Source: Pyrus communis | Taxonomy: Eukaryota > Streptophyta > Magnoliopsida > Rosales > Rosaceae | Assembly: GCF_963583255.1 (NCBI RefSeq) | Contig: NC_084807.1 | Coordinates: forward strand, 28,656,381 to 28,720,380 | DNA length: 64,000 nt | Direction: 5' to 3' | Shown: piece by piece, positions 45,351-58,203 of the stretch | Layout: each line of letters starts with the position of its first letter | Numbering within the stretch: the first letter of the stretch is position 1 | Made by a program: the position numbers and the translations under genes | Notes under the pieces: model-generated | The model's database searches: none | What the model saw: only the letters and a program-made list of their open reading frames with translations | What the model was told of the DNA's origin: nothing

Positions 45351-46700
45351 GTGGGTCTGGACTAATTAGTGTTTCGTTTAGACGAGCTGTTTAAGTTCCT
45401 TTATTATAATGACTTAGCTGCAGGCAGTATTGACCAAGGTTCTTAATTTTCTTTAATCCCTAGTCTTGTTGTAATGTACTTGTTGCTTTAACAAACAAAT
45501 TATGCAAACCTTACAAATTAAATAATACTAAATAACAACCTTCATGTCAGAAATGCAGATTAAACTGGCATTTGATGAAGAAATCTAGCCTTTGATTAGC
45601 AGAAAATACTCACTCCTACACCGGTTTGGATTTACACTTGGCAACCACTACATATGCACCAAGAACATATAGGAGCATATGATAATCCAAGTCGTGAACA
45701 TATATATGATAATTAATCCAAATCCAAGTCGTTAACATATGGTGATTAATCACTAATTAGAACACGCAAGGAACTAATTATTGTTATTGCGAAAATGCAA
45801 GTTGCAGGAAGGAGTAGTTTAATTAAGATACCGCTGATAACAATTAAAAGTTAAACCTCGCGTCAGTGCCGGGGTTTTCAGTGTTGGAGTTGGTTTTCTC
45901 GGTCCCTCGATGAGCGGCTGCTGGTTGGACTGGACGACGACGAGCACTGTGTTCTTTCGTCTTCTCGCTTCATCTCATTCAGCTCTGCGTGTGTTCTTCA
46001 TTTTTCTTTTCTGGGTTGGGCCCGTCGTTGTCCCTTTGAAAAAAGGTCAAAAGTTGAAAGCCTAGGGGCCATTAAATGGGCCTAAATATACAAAAACGTA
46101 AACCCACTGTTCAAAAATGGCCCAATTTTTAAAAAGATCAATTGACCCAAAAAAAAAAAAAAAAAAAAAAAAATCGAAGGATGGAAGAATTGGGAGAGAG
46201 AACTCGAACACAGAAACTCGAGTGTAGAATTACTTTTGAGCTAATTGACAAGATTCCTTAGCTAAATGATGAACATACAGTTTTTTTGACATTTTTTTAC
46301 ACCTCTATTATAGGACCTTAACCCCTCAAATTCAATTTCTTTCATTTAAAACCCGACATAACCTTTTTACTCAAATAAAATCCAATGAATAAACTCCACA
46401 TAAGCAAATTCATTAATTATGTTTTACTTTACACATTTAAAAATTTTCAAATGCCTAAAATACCCTTTTTGCATGTTTAATGTGCGCAATTAAACATATG
46501 CAGATTTTAAGGAGGATTAATGATTTTACAAAAATAAAAAATAAAATAAAAAGGCACTGTTATTCCAAATGCATTGCATGTTATTTGAGAATTCAAGATT
46601 TCTACGTTTTGTAATTAATTTGGTTGATTTATGTTTCTCTCACTCCATAAAATTTGCTTCTAATTTGATATAGGAATTAATTTGCAAAGTTTTCTTAATC
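45351..46700. other. Spacer between CNGC copy F and solo LTR 1
   Basis: The first 60 bp still match the 5' flank of other CNGC copies. A GC-richer stretch (45850-46060) has no open frame of note. An A-run (46149-46172) follows, then AT-rich sequence. Confidence 0.45.
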
Positions 46701-46705
46701 TTAAC

Positions 46706-48882
46706 TGACACACCCCGATCGAGATCAGGGCATGCTGGCCGTCACGTGGAAGTGACGTAACCATGTGCACAGTGCGGAAGCTAATAAAATAATAATGGAA
46801 AATGTACGAATAAGTAAAAACTGGTTTTACATAAAGTAATATCAAGTGCAAGCGTAAGTGTGACGCTAAGTTCAGAGCATAAAGCCTAAAGCAGTCCAAA
46901 AGAAAATGACGCAACAAAAGTACACCCGAAGGTGGTCCTACGCTGGTGATCGTCTGTCAGATATGCCGGGAAAATCCTCAGGGAAACCACCAAACGTGCT
47001 AGCTAACTAGAACCTGGAGGGGCACAAAACAAAAGCGTGAGTGGGCAAAAACAAAGCTTTTCGAAAACCATTTAATAAATAAGTTCTAACCCCTCGCCGT
47101 AAAACCTGTATACTTCCCAGAAAATAGAGTATATATATATATATATACCAATGCTTAAGAATATGCTATGCCAAAACCTCAAAATGAAATGCAAGTGCTC
47201 AGGTAAAATCATATCACTGTCATATAATCTGTCAGCCGGAGTCACCTAACGTAACCTGTACGGCTGAATCTAGAGCTCAAATCTCAATCTCACTAACTAG
47301 ACCTGCACACGAGTCGGAACCACCTAAAGTGGTATGTACGACAGGCCTGGGTGTAATCTATATATACGCTCAAGTGCTACGATTACGTGAAGGCTGGGCG
47401 AATAATCACGGGTCACCTACGAGTCGGAACCACCTAGAGTGGTCTGTACGACAGGACTGTGCACCTAACTTGGATCCAAGCTGAGCGTGTGGTGCGGGAG
47501 GTAAACATCATGTGAAGGACCGTGCCCAACTCTGGGCGGGAGCACTAACACCGGGGGTGCAGGTTATGAGCTCTCTAAGCATCCCAAATCACTACTGAAT
47601 GTAAACATGAATTACACTTACCTGGCACTTACATGTGCGTCCGCAGCACCAAATATACATATATATAAACAATTAACAATGCAATTAATCATGCATAACA
47701 ACCGGCAATATAAATATGGCATGTAACGAATAAACGTTTTAAATCACTTTCTGTGAAAAATATAAGTATATAGGTATATACGGAAAACCAAAAACCCACT
47801 CACTGGTATGTGGAAGGGTCGTAACCCCCCTACCTCGAGTGACCACGCTCGTCCTCGTGATAGGATTCACCTATATGCGAAACAACTACAAAAACGTTAA
47901 TTTTAAAACACATAACCAACCTTAAGAAGTAACTTCTCATACAATGCTCGAATGGGGTGTATGAATACACCAACGTGATCTACTCAACCTCAGGAACATC
48001 CCCATATTTTTAAAATAATTTTTCACTGCCGCACGCACCCCACGCGCCAGCCAAGGCACGGCCACACGCGCCGGCCACGCACAGGCACGTGCCTGGCACG
48101 CTGGCGGCGTCAGTTAACTCCATCAGGAATATTCTGTTATCCCTAACGGTAACCGTCAACGACGTTTGGAATACTCCGTCAGTTTTGACGGAATATTCTG
48201 TCATCTTCTCCAGCGAGACTCCGGCGCCGTCGCCGGCGCCGAAAAATCGGGAAATTTTCAAATCGTGATATGTTCTTCGTTTTTCAACCAAATTTCACGA
48301 AATTGGTACCAAAATGAAGCTCACAACGAGAGGAACAAAATCATACCACTTTCAAGTGCTAAAATCCACGAAATCTCACCTGGAAAATACCCCCAACTCC
48401 GGCCAACCTCAAAACTCGTGATCCCGACGTCCAAAACCTTCAAACGAACCACCCCGGGCCTCCTAAGGACCTCACCAAGCTTCCTACAAGTTTGAAATTC
48501 CCAAAAACATGAGAAATTACGTGTGCATGAACAGTACCCAAAATCGGGTATCCCGAGTTCGACGTGAAAACGAAGGTATCCTTACCTGAAATGGGTACGG
48601 TTGGACTCCTACGAGCCTCACGAGCATGGATATGTACTTTGTTTCTTCGATCTGTGAATGTTTGATGTGTTTGTGTGTGTGTCCGTACGTTGGAATGGAA
48701 AATGGGAAAGGAAAGGGAGCTCGGGACAGGTGCAGGGATAGGGAGAAAGGGTGAGGGGAATGTGTGGTCCACCATCAGCCAACCACTAACCAAAAATAAC
48801 CACAAAACGTAAAGAAATCGCACTAGGGGCAAAATCGTCTTTTCACGCATACGTTTTAAAATTTTCGGAACGGGCTGTTACA
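46706..48882 (-). mobile_element. Solo LTR 1 (2,177 bp)
   Basis: Read on the minus strand it starts TGTAACAGCCCGTTCC and ends GGTGTGTCA. It is flanked by TTAAC at 46701-46705 and 48883-48887, a perfect 5-bp duplication. No primer site, polypurine tract or pol follows on either side. It contains hairpin repeats at 47233-47455 and a GC-rich part (48030-48260). The open frames inside (for example 48440-48850 minus) are not conserved in solo LTR 2 in a credible way. Confidence 0.88.
47233..47455. repeat. Three iterated imperfect palindromes in solo LTR 1
   Basis: Hairpins lie at 47233-47266, 47311-47345 and 47421-47455. The last two have outer stem GTCG/CGAC and inner stem ACCAC/GTGGT; the first has outer AGCCG/CGGCT and inner GTCAC/GTAAC. 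Confidence 0.8.
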
Positions 48883-48887
48883 TTAAC

Positions 48888-49469
48888 AATACTTTTCAAT
48901 TTAAATATATTTTTTTAGTGAAATAGTCTATATTTTAAAATATTTATCAATAAAATAATGTACCTGTAACTTTATACCGTAATTTATCTATCATATAAGA
49001 TTTGTGGAATAATAATGTACCTATTATTTAATTTTTACAACACTAATGTATTTTCAAAAATAATTTACTAATGTGTATAATTTGTAAAGCTAATGATGTA
49101 CCTATTGTTTAATTTTTAAAAATGAATGTATATACAAAAATAATTTATCTATTGTTCCAAATTTTAGGATAAAAATTTACATGTTCTTATTTAATAGTAA
49201 TGTATCCATAATTTTATTTTTGTATGAATATAATTTACCTACTTTTTAATTTTATATCAAACTAATTTACCTACTGTGACAATAATGTATCTACGATTTT
49301 ATTTTTGTATGGATATAATTCACCTACAATTTAACTTTTCAAAAAATGTATCTTCTATTTCACGATTTACTATTACATATGTGTTTCTGTGTTGACAAAA
49401 TAATTTATTTAAAGTTATATGGAAATTGTTAAAAATGTTAGCCATAATGGTTAGCTAATGGTTGTATGA
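48888..49469. other. AT-rich spacer between the solo LTRs with degenerate repeats
   Basis: AATGTACCTA, AATTTACCTA and AATGTATC recur about every 40-60 bp in degenerate form. There is no primer site or polypurine tract, so it is not a retrotransposon interior. Confidence 0.5.
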
Positions 49470-49473
49470 GAAC

Positions 49474-51758
49474 TGACATACCCCGAACCAAATATCGGGG
49501 TGTGCTAGCCGTCATGTGAGGGTGACGTAGCCAAGTGCGCAGTGCGGAAGTACTAGAGTGAAAATACGAGGAAATAAAGCCGATAAGATAATTTACAATA
49601 AAAGATTAGTGAGTAATAGACGAAAACAGAAAGAAAAAAAAATGTAAAGTATAAGTTCAAATATCCTAGGTGCAATCTAGAATAAACAAGTATTGCACAA
49701 GCGATAACTAGAAAATCCTACATGGAGGGTGCTCTGTCAGAACTGCCTCGATGCCTCGTTCACCGCCAATGTCACCGCTACCTAAAACCTGGAAGGGCGC
49801 AAAACAGAAAACGTGAGTGGGCAAAAACAAAGTTTGCTTTTCAAACCATTTCAATATCAAGTAATAACCCTTCACTGTAAAACCAGTATACTTCCCCATA
49901 AAATACTATACGTACTCATATATCAAATCATGCTAAAAACGATAAAGCTCAAATATGCCATGCCAGAAAATATACCATGTCAGAATATCCAATCAAACGG
50001 TATAAGCATCAAGCAAGTGAGATAAAACAAATCATAATATGCTGGTAATATCAGTACGTCAGCTGGAGTCACCTAAAGTGACCTGTACGGCTGAATCTAT
50101 AGCTCCTCAACCACTATCCTGCACACGAGTCGGAACCACCTATAGTGGTTTTTACGACAGGCTGGTGTATATAAATATGCTCAGTGCTACGATTACGCAA
50201 AGGCTGTGCGATGTATCGCAAGTCACCTACGAGTCGGAACCACCTATAGTGGTCTGTACGACAGGCTGGCACTTACCTTGGATCCAAGGCGAGCGTACGG
50301 TGCGGGAGGTGAACGATCACATGAAGGCTAGGCCCTACTATGGCAGAGCACAAGCACCGAGGTGCAGGAATATAAGCTATAACTCAATCTCGGCAACACC
50401 ACATCTATCACTAACAACATACTCACCTAACTTACCTGAGCGTCCGCGGTACCAAAGCATAACCAACACAATCACAATAATAATAATAATAATATCGACG
50501 ATATTTGACATGGCATTTCAATCATAAACCATTTTGATTATAAAACCATTAAAATGTAATTTCTGGGAAAATACCAATCATAATATATATATACTGAAAA
50601 CAAAAGCCCACTCACTGATACGCAGAAAGGTCGTAGGCCCTAAGCCTTGCGTGGTTGCGCTCGTCCTCAGAATAATCCTCACCTATATGTGAAACAACTA
50701 TAAAACCGTCAATTTAACGCACATAACCAACTTTAAGTAATAACTTCTCGTACATTGCTCAATTAGGGTGTTTGAATATACCAACATGCTCTACTCAATC
50801 CCACGAACACCCTCATATTTTTAGAAAAAATTTCGGAAGCCTCACGCTCCCCCACGTGCTGGCCAAGGCACGACCACATGCGCCTCCCACGCGCAGGCAC
50901 GTGCCTGGCGCACGAACGGAATCCCTAACGCCGTTAGGGAATATTTCGTCAAAACCAGAATATTTCATTAACTTTAACCTTACGCCACTAGTCTTCGTTA
51001 GAAATATTCCATCAACTTTGACGGAATATTCTGTCGTCTCCTACCTCAGTCACTGGAATCCGGCGTCGACAGCCGTTGTGTCGCCGGATTCTGGAAAATC
51101 TTCAAACTTACTTTTCTCACTCATTTCTCAACCAAACTTCACAAAATTTATTTCAAAATGAAGCTTAGGACAAGGGAAAGAAGTTTATACCACTTTGAAG
51201 CACTAAAAATGTTGGAATCTCGCCGGAGAAATCTTACAAAATCCGGCCAAACTTTACAACTTGCTATCCCGACGTCCAAAATCCTTCAAACTTGCTCTCC
51301 AAGCTTCGTGAGAAAGTTTTAAGACTCCTTGTGATCTTAAAACTCGATAAAACCTCCACGATCAAGAGCATGTGAATAGTACCATCGACGGAGTCCACAG
51401 ATTCATAGGGTTTTCGAGGGTTCCAAGCCAAACCAAGGGTATGAGCGTGTTGGTTAGGTCACAAGGAACACGAAGAGGGTATTTGAAACCTCGATCCGTG
51501 CCAAAATTGTGAAGTGTGATGCTGTCCGTACAAATATGGTGAAAATGGAAGAAGTGTCGAGAAGGATGAGAGAGAGAACTAGGAAAGGAAGAAAATGGTG
51601 CACATGTGCATGTGTGGATGTGTGTGTGTGTATGTTTTAACCAATCACAAAAGCCAATCCAAAACGTAGCCCATTCACATACACACAACCACTAACAAGT
51701 AAGGGCAGAAACATCATTCCCACGTTATCGGTAAATTATTTCAGAACGGGCTGTCACA
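49474..51758 (-). mobile_element. Solo LTR 2 (2,285 bp), same family as solo LTR 1
   Basis: On the minus strand it begins TGTGACAGCCCGTTCTG and ends GGGGTATGTCA. GAAC is found on both sides (49470-49473, 51759-51762), probably a slightly damaged 5-bp duplication. It shares the hairpin motifs and the GC-rich block with solo LTR 1 but has diverged clearly. The separate target duplications argue for two insertions, not one element. Confidence 0.82.
50060..50265. repeat. Three iterated imperfect palindromes in solo LTR 2
   Basis: Hairpins at 50060-50093, 50127-50161 and 50231-50265 have the same architecture as in solo LTR 1. Here the first has inner stem GTCAC/GTGAC. Confidence 0.8.
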
Positions 51759-51762
51759 GAAC

Positions 51763-52507
51763 AGTTAAAGAAAGCTATGGCATAAATTGTAAATAACTTA
51801 TATTAATAGGTTACTTATTTTCTTATGTGGCAATTTATTTAAATTTTGAGTTTTATTGGATGTTTATTCATAGGTGAGTTTTTATCCGAGGTATACAAGT
51901 TGTATAGGCCTATACATGGTCAGAAATAAAGATAGCGAGTGTGAGAGATTATTTTTCATGTGGAAGAGAAGACTTTTTCGGATTTAATTTTATTATAAAA
52001 ATAAAAATAAAAATAATTAGAAATTAGGGTTAAACATTGTTTGCACATAGATATCGACAAAGAACTTGTCCAAGTCTTTTCCAAATATTCCCCTAACCTT
52101 CCTTTTATTTATTTTTTATTTCTTTTAACAAACGATAGTATCTACACTAAGGTCATGGGGCTACGTAGTACTACGGTCGGGTGGTATTCGCTCCACATTA
52201 CCTTAGATATGCTAGTTTCTTATTTGAGTGTGTCAGGCTAATCAATTTCTTTTTTATTTTTTTCATCTCTTCAATTTCTATAAAACCTTGTAACTGCAAA
52301 TTTTGCAGAACATGACCAACATAAACATATCCAAGACAGAAATGGTATTGTGGCTACCACTGCTTAATTATTGAAACGTACGGCTAATTATCAACCAATA
52401 AAAATATTATTTTGAGGCCAGAGCTTATACAAAATGTACTCAGCTAGGTTGTTCATGGAACTCTTGGCCATAAATAGAGCGTCTCGACTTTGATGTTTAT
52501 GAAGATA
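51763..52507. other. 3' flank of CNGC copy C
   Basis: 52420-52507 matches the flank of copy D. The rest is AT-rich with a reversed SINE-like fragment (52121-52160). Confidence 0.5.
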
Positions 52508-55500
52508 CTAATTGCCTGCTGTAGATGGCAAGATCTTGTCACCCCCTATTTCAGCCGGGGAGTGGGGAGGACGTCGTTGCGTTTTGGTAATGAAACGACG
52601 AACAGTATGACGTGCCAACTCGCATCTGGAGACTACTGTTGCCAAGTCCTTGGCCATGAGCACAAATGCTTCTACTTTTGTTTGAGTTTTGACATGTTTG
52701 CTGGAGACTGGAACTTTGGCGAAACTGTCTGATGCCCAATCAAGAAGCTCTTCCCCGTAAAAGTGACCTTTCCCGAGGTGCTTGGTGGCCATTGATGAGA
52801 TTCCTTGCCCAACTTGACTATCACTTGATGTGTAGGTCCACATTGTCCCTTTGATAATGAATAGCATACAATCGAGTGGATCTCCTGTTCGAAAAACGAA
52901 GGTGTTCTCAATGTATGTCACTGACTTCAGATATTCGCACATCAACGTCAACATATATTCATCCATGTATTTAGGCTTTTTTACCTACACAAATGCCGCA
53001 CAAATTTCATCAGAACAACATTGCAGCGAAATTGGATGCAATTGAATAAATAGATGGAGAGAAATCGAGTTTTGAAGAACATACTGTTCTAAGTGCATCC
53101 ATGAGAAGATGACGTTTTACAGATCTTTTGGTTTTCCAGGGAAGAATAAGGAATGGGTTCTGGACATCAGCATCTTTGTCTTTTTTCAATGCTTGCTCTA
53201 TGCTATGATTGATTGATTTCTTGATATCATCAGGGAATTTATTTTCGGCTATCCACTGGTTTACGCCCAGCTGCTTCACCTCAATCTTCTGTCTTATCTC
53301 TTCTGATTTTTCAGCTTCCAACTGTATTAAAGTCTGTCTCACCACAAGTAGAATTCATTAAGAAGCTCGATCAATGATCTCCTATGTCCTAGCTAGCTAC
53401 ATACCAGAAAGGTATTTTCACCGAAGGACTTAGGTATCTTATATAATTTCAAATCCATTCACAAATAATTGTACACGATAGAGGCGCTGAAGAATAACAA
53501 TTGAAAAATAAAACTGTTATATAGTGAGATTTTGAATGTACCAACCTGTACATGCCGATGAGATATAAAAACAGTAACAAGCCAATGATGGAAATGAGAA
53601 TTGCAAATAAGTTTTCCCACACATTAGTAGTTGTTGTCAGATTCGTCCCAAAATTACTGCAAAACATTATAGGTACATGACATCATATTAGACAATGCTG
53701 CGGAATTAGATAACCCCAAAAAATTTATTCGTTACTAATTCTCTTAAAATTGTTTATTGTCAGTGGATATACTTTTAACCTTAGATTTCGCAAGCCCCAC
53801 CAGAAAGAGTAAAAGAACTTCTCTCCGAACTTTGTATGCTCTGAGTTATGATTCTTAAGGGAATCGAGAAATATTCCAAAATTAGATAGTGGTAAGGCAC
53901 CATCTGGAGTATCTAACGGGCAATGCTCGTTTAGAAATGTTATATTTCTCGAAGTAGTAGTTCGACGCCCACAATAGAAAGTATTCGTACATCCTATAGG
54001 ATCTGGACTATGTTTTGCACAGGCATTGTGCCAACATGATGTCTCTCGTTCAATAGAAAAGAAATACCAAAAAGCTCCAAGTATCTACAAAAGTAACAAA
54101 TTCATAATCAAATGATTTATCAATTAAGGAATATACAATGCATTATGGAAAAATTATGACTAAGCCGACGTTAACAAAATCGAACAAACAAAAAGTTGTC
54201 TTGTAATAATTGATGACGAAAGTAAGTTTGATGGTACATATAATCCGAAACGTACAAACAAAGTCTAAGGTTTCTAAAAGAAAGCTTCATCCAACAAAAG
54301 TGAATACAGAATATATATTAATGAAATGACAATCGAAGTGAAACTTACGTGACTGGCAAGAATGTAGAGAAAAAAATTGAATAGACCTTTAACCCATATT
54401 CCAGCAGTCCTTCGAAGTTCATTGGACGACCAGTGAATTCGATATATCCTTGGTAGATATTGACCAAGAAGGAAGATATTAAGAACCTTTTTATGTTCCA
54501 CATATCCAGCGCCTCTCATATTGTAAAAAGCAACTAATATTAGCAGCTAGAGAAGAGAAATAAAAAGGTTTTAGAAAAATCCACTAATTACAGCTAGCTA
54601 GTTAAGAATAGTTGCACAAAAAAAAAAACAAGTTTAATTTCTCTTACTTGTGGGACGGGAAGAAGAGCTAGAAAATCATTTATGATGGAGAAAGACAACC
54701 ACGACATCTTCTGAGTAATTTTCTTGCCACCTTCAATCAACACTTCTCTTTTTGATTCCCGAAACAAATTTCTCGTGGTATTTGCAGCCACATTAGTCCT
54801 CAAATTTTTGTGCATTTCAACTTTAACACCATTGTAAATTTTATATATAAAGGGCACAGCGAAAATGGTATCCGTGAGTGATCGCAACACAAGAACAATA
54901 GTTCTTAGCTTTTTGTCCATTTGAAGACACTTGTTATCTTGATCAATGATTAAAATGTAAAAGAATAGAGGATCTAGTGAGACGGCAAACACACATGACA
55001 TAACAAATATCATACTCCACTTGGGAAGTAAGTTCCCTTGTTCATCCCGCATTCCCTTTATTAGGGCATCTAATGCCATTGTAATCGCTGGTTTGCGCTG
55101 TCCTGTAACAGATCTTGAAACAACAGAAAAAGAACAAATTGCACTCATCAGAATCATGAAGAAACACAAAAAGATCCAGCAAAGTGCTGGTCGGAGATAG
55201 AGTTTATGAGGTATACATAAACTAGTGGATTGTATGTAAGCTACTATGAGCATTCTTTAGCGTGAAGCATACATAAGGGCCGTGTAGTGTAGAAGAATAT
55301 GCATATGAGTGTTCATGAGAAAAAAACAGGCAGACAAATGAAATGAAGAAAACTAAATGCTCGGCATTTGAAAGCGTAAGGAGGCGTGTTTTCACATGTG
55401 AAGCAAAACGGCTACATGCACTACACGTCACCCCGTTGTGTTGTCACGTGTTAGGATTGAAAAGTCGCTACACGTGAAGAGGTGTGTTGAGAATGAACCC

Positions 55501-55788
55501 CATAATAATGAGAGGAGAAACCTTACATGGGCTTATGAGTAAGTTGGGCTACTCCTTATATTGTTAATTGGTTTTATAATGGAACCTCAACTTTCTTTTG
55601 ATTATAATCACAAGTTACAGCCATACAATGGATGAAGTATTTGGCCAAAGCCAGTACATATAGAAGTCCCAGTGTTTGATACAAAGTTGTATCTGAAAAA
55701 ATTAGAGACAAAAAATTGCAGTCTTAATGTAAAGAAGTGCTAACCTTGCCTGGTTCTCCACATCTAAAGCTTGTCTTCCACAAGCCAT
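52508..55788 (-). pseudogene. Copy C: CNGC gene with a single 1-bp deletion in the S6 exon
   Basis: Seven exons: 55788-55745, 55113-54648, 54546-54349, 54084-53780, 53656-53546, 53333-53085 and 52984-52508. All keep GT-AG borders. Exon 5 is 111 nt, while copies A and B have 112; one base is missing in the codons for the Gly-Asn-Val-Gln end of S6 (about 53552), so the frame fails into the C-linker. Everything else is open. The S2-S3 linker is shorter than in B and lacks the 24-residue repeats. The pore again reads NFGTNL. The tail differs from B, ending in LPSTAGN, as in copy D. If the deletion were a sequencing error this would be a second functional gene of about 616 aa, so it is a young pseudogene at most. 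Confidence 0.85.
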
Positions 55789-55870
55789 AACTACTGAATC
55801 GAGTTTATGATACACCGTGATGATCAGTATTCCATGCTAGCTTTACAGTAAAAAGAAATTGTGTGTGTGT

Positions 55871-55904
<34 letters not shown>

Positions 55905-56078
55905 AAGTTTAGCTACATGGAAGATTACAGCAACGATGCCTGAATGGCTAAGTTTGGGAGGCTTTCAGTTTACAATGTGGATCAAGTAGAGAGAGAGCAG
56001 ATTCGAGTGGCGGAAACCGAAGTTTGGTAGCATTCTCTGCATCAAATAGCTAGTTGTTTCATGCAGATGATGATGTTA

Positions 56079-56772
56079 TCTTATATATAAAGTCAAGGGT
56101 CCAATGAACAGTGTTTTGGTGTAAGCTTCACAGAAAATAAATAGACAGAAATGCCCTTTAAACAAAAAAACTTTCAAAAGCAACCAAAAATAATGCATCA
56201 AATGTGGTAGGGGTATTTTCGTCATGTTAATAGTGTTTTTTTTTTAATAATTAGTACCTCATAATAGGGCAATAATGTGATTCACTCAGTTGTTCATTAA
56301 ATATTACTTTCTCTATTTTTAAACACGTTCAAAACATCTTAAAAGGCATGTAATAGCGGTTATAAAAAATATCTTTCGCACGCAGATAATAATGTGATTA
56401 AATTAGTTGTCAAATTATTGTTTTTTTTTTGTAAACAAACGATATTATCTACACATAGGGGGATGAGATGGGTTTAGCCTCATAATGAGCTAGCAATAAT
56501 GTGATTCAATTAATTGTTTATTAAATATTATTTTCTCTATTCTTAAAGTAAATTCAATAGAGATCGATTTTATTATGTGGATTTAGCTGCTTTAATTGGT
56601 TTATGACGGGTTTCTTCTAGTATGATCTAAGATCATTCATTTATTTCAAATATTTGATTTCCTTTTGTCAATTTACACCTATAAATACATTTAAAACGTG
56701 TAAGTTACGCGTAGCACACCGTGATTCAAAAAATACCTTATGCACGTGCGTGAGCGCGTGCATGAAGGCTAG
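56079..56772 (+). mobile_element. Non-autonomous Helitron upstream of CNGC copy C
   Basis: Begins TCTTATATATAAAG and ends GGCTAG, preceded by a hairpin GCACGTGC-GTGA-GCGCGTGC 11 bp from the end. It is inserted between A and T (56078/56773) with no duplication. The matching 5' flank of copy F (45291-45300, TTATCGATCC) is the unfilled site. It contains no gene. Confidence 0.85.
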
Positions 56773-57385
56773 TCGATTTAGAAAATCCCTTTTCGTAAGC
56801 AAATCAAAGTTCTATTTATTAACATGCAGTTGGTCTGGACTAATTAGTGCTTCATTTAGACGAGCATTTTAAGTTTTTGGGTAATTTTAGGAAGACTGAA
56901 TTTTAAAAACTAAAAGACATGGAAGTTGATTAGTTTATTACTTAAGTATTGATAGACGTGCTTATTTTCATTGGTGACACATCATTTAGTTTGCAATAAA
57001 AATCCATAAAGTGTTGAATTTGAACCACAAATATTTCAACTACATCTTTAAAGATTCTCACACACACCCAATTTTCCTTTAAAGTTATAATTAAATAGAC
57101 TAAGAACAGAGACATCGCTTCTTGGTGTATATATATCTACATGCAAAAAATTTTAAGTGCTCCAAAGTACTCAGTATTCTAGATGTTTTAACCAATAAAT
57201 CTTAAATTTTATATGTTTAACAAAAATTGAACGATTAAGAACATCCAAGAACGTCCCCTCTACATGTAGGAAAACCAAGTGTTGGGTGAATTCAAATTTT
57301 ATTCACACAAAGACATATCTTGGTATATCTACATTGTAGGTAGTTGGATGCACATTTGTCACCTCAAGTGCATCAAAATATCTGA

Positions 57386-58203
57386 GCAAACGGGTCATGG
57401 ATCTGCGGGTCGGGGCGGGTATGGGACAAGTACATATATTGTAAATTCAAAACGGGGCAGGGCGTGGTGGGTACAAATTTCAGAGAAAACGGGCCCTCGG
57501 TCCGAACCTTTTCCACCGTTCATTATAGGGAGATTAAATTTCCACCGTTTATTTCTAACACATAGCCACATAGCTTATGTCGAATTCTCCAGACTCCCAG
57601 GTCCCCGACTCAATCGTTGATTTTCTTCTTCTTTTTCTGCTTAATTTTCGGGTTTTTCCGATTTAGATGCATGCAATTCATAATCCCGCGGATTTATATT
57701 TTTAGTCTACTTATTTTGTTGTTCTTGAATAATTTCAGGTTGCGGTTACTGATAGATGTAGTCGAACAGTTGGTAATCTCCTCTACAAGGTTAGTAATTT
57801 AACTTTAAGCCATATGTTAACATTTCTGATTAAGCTATTAAACCAGTAAATTAGTTAGGAAAGTATGGTTGATAAATATAAGGATGGACGCTTGTAGGAT
57901 TTTCTCGCAGCGGCTAAGGAAGGAGCTTGGATGGGGTGATGTCGATGTGCTTCGGTAATTATAGAGGAGAGTGGGATATTGAAAATTGATCGATTTCATT
58001 GCTCCAGTTCTATAATTTGCCTTCGGCGACGCCCTCTTTGACTGGAAATCTGGGATACTGAAAATTAGAAAGAAAAAAAAAATGTACCCGTTGGACCTGT
58101 TCGGTTCTTAGTTTTAAAATAGTAAAATCCGTCCCATTCTATTTTCAAGCGGGTCCGGTCCGATCCCTTTAATTTTGAGCCCGATCCGACCCGTACCCAC
58201 CGC
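57386..58203. mobile_element. Element with GGGTCGGG-type inverted ends and exon-like interior
   Basis: GCGGGTCGGGGCGGGTATGGG at the left pairs with GATCCGACCCGTACCCACC at the right. It replaces sequence present in the related block at 41430-41790. Inside are GC-richer pieces with splice-like borders (57739-57789 and 57898-57954). Confidence 0.5.

Noticed and set aside
48010..48850. Open frames in solo LTR 1 (48010-48291, 48440-48850) and in LTR 2 (50772-51161, 51362-51688)
   Set aside because: They do not align as proteins between the two LTRs and include GC-rich or GT-repeat translations.
46706..51758. A single LTR retrotransposon with 46706-48882 and 49474-51758 as its LTR pair
   Set aside because: The 590-bp spacer lacks a primer site, polypurine tract and coding sequence, and each LTR has its own target duplication.
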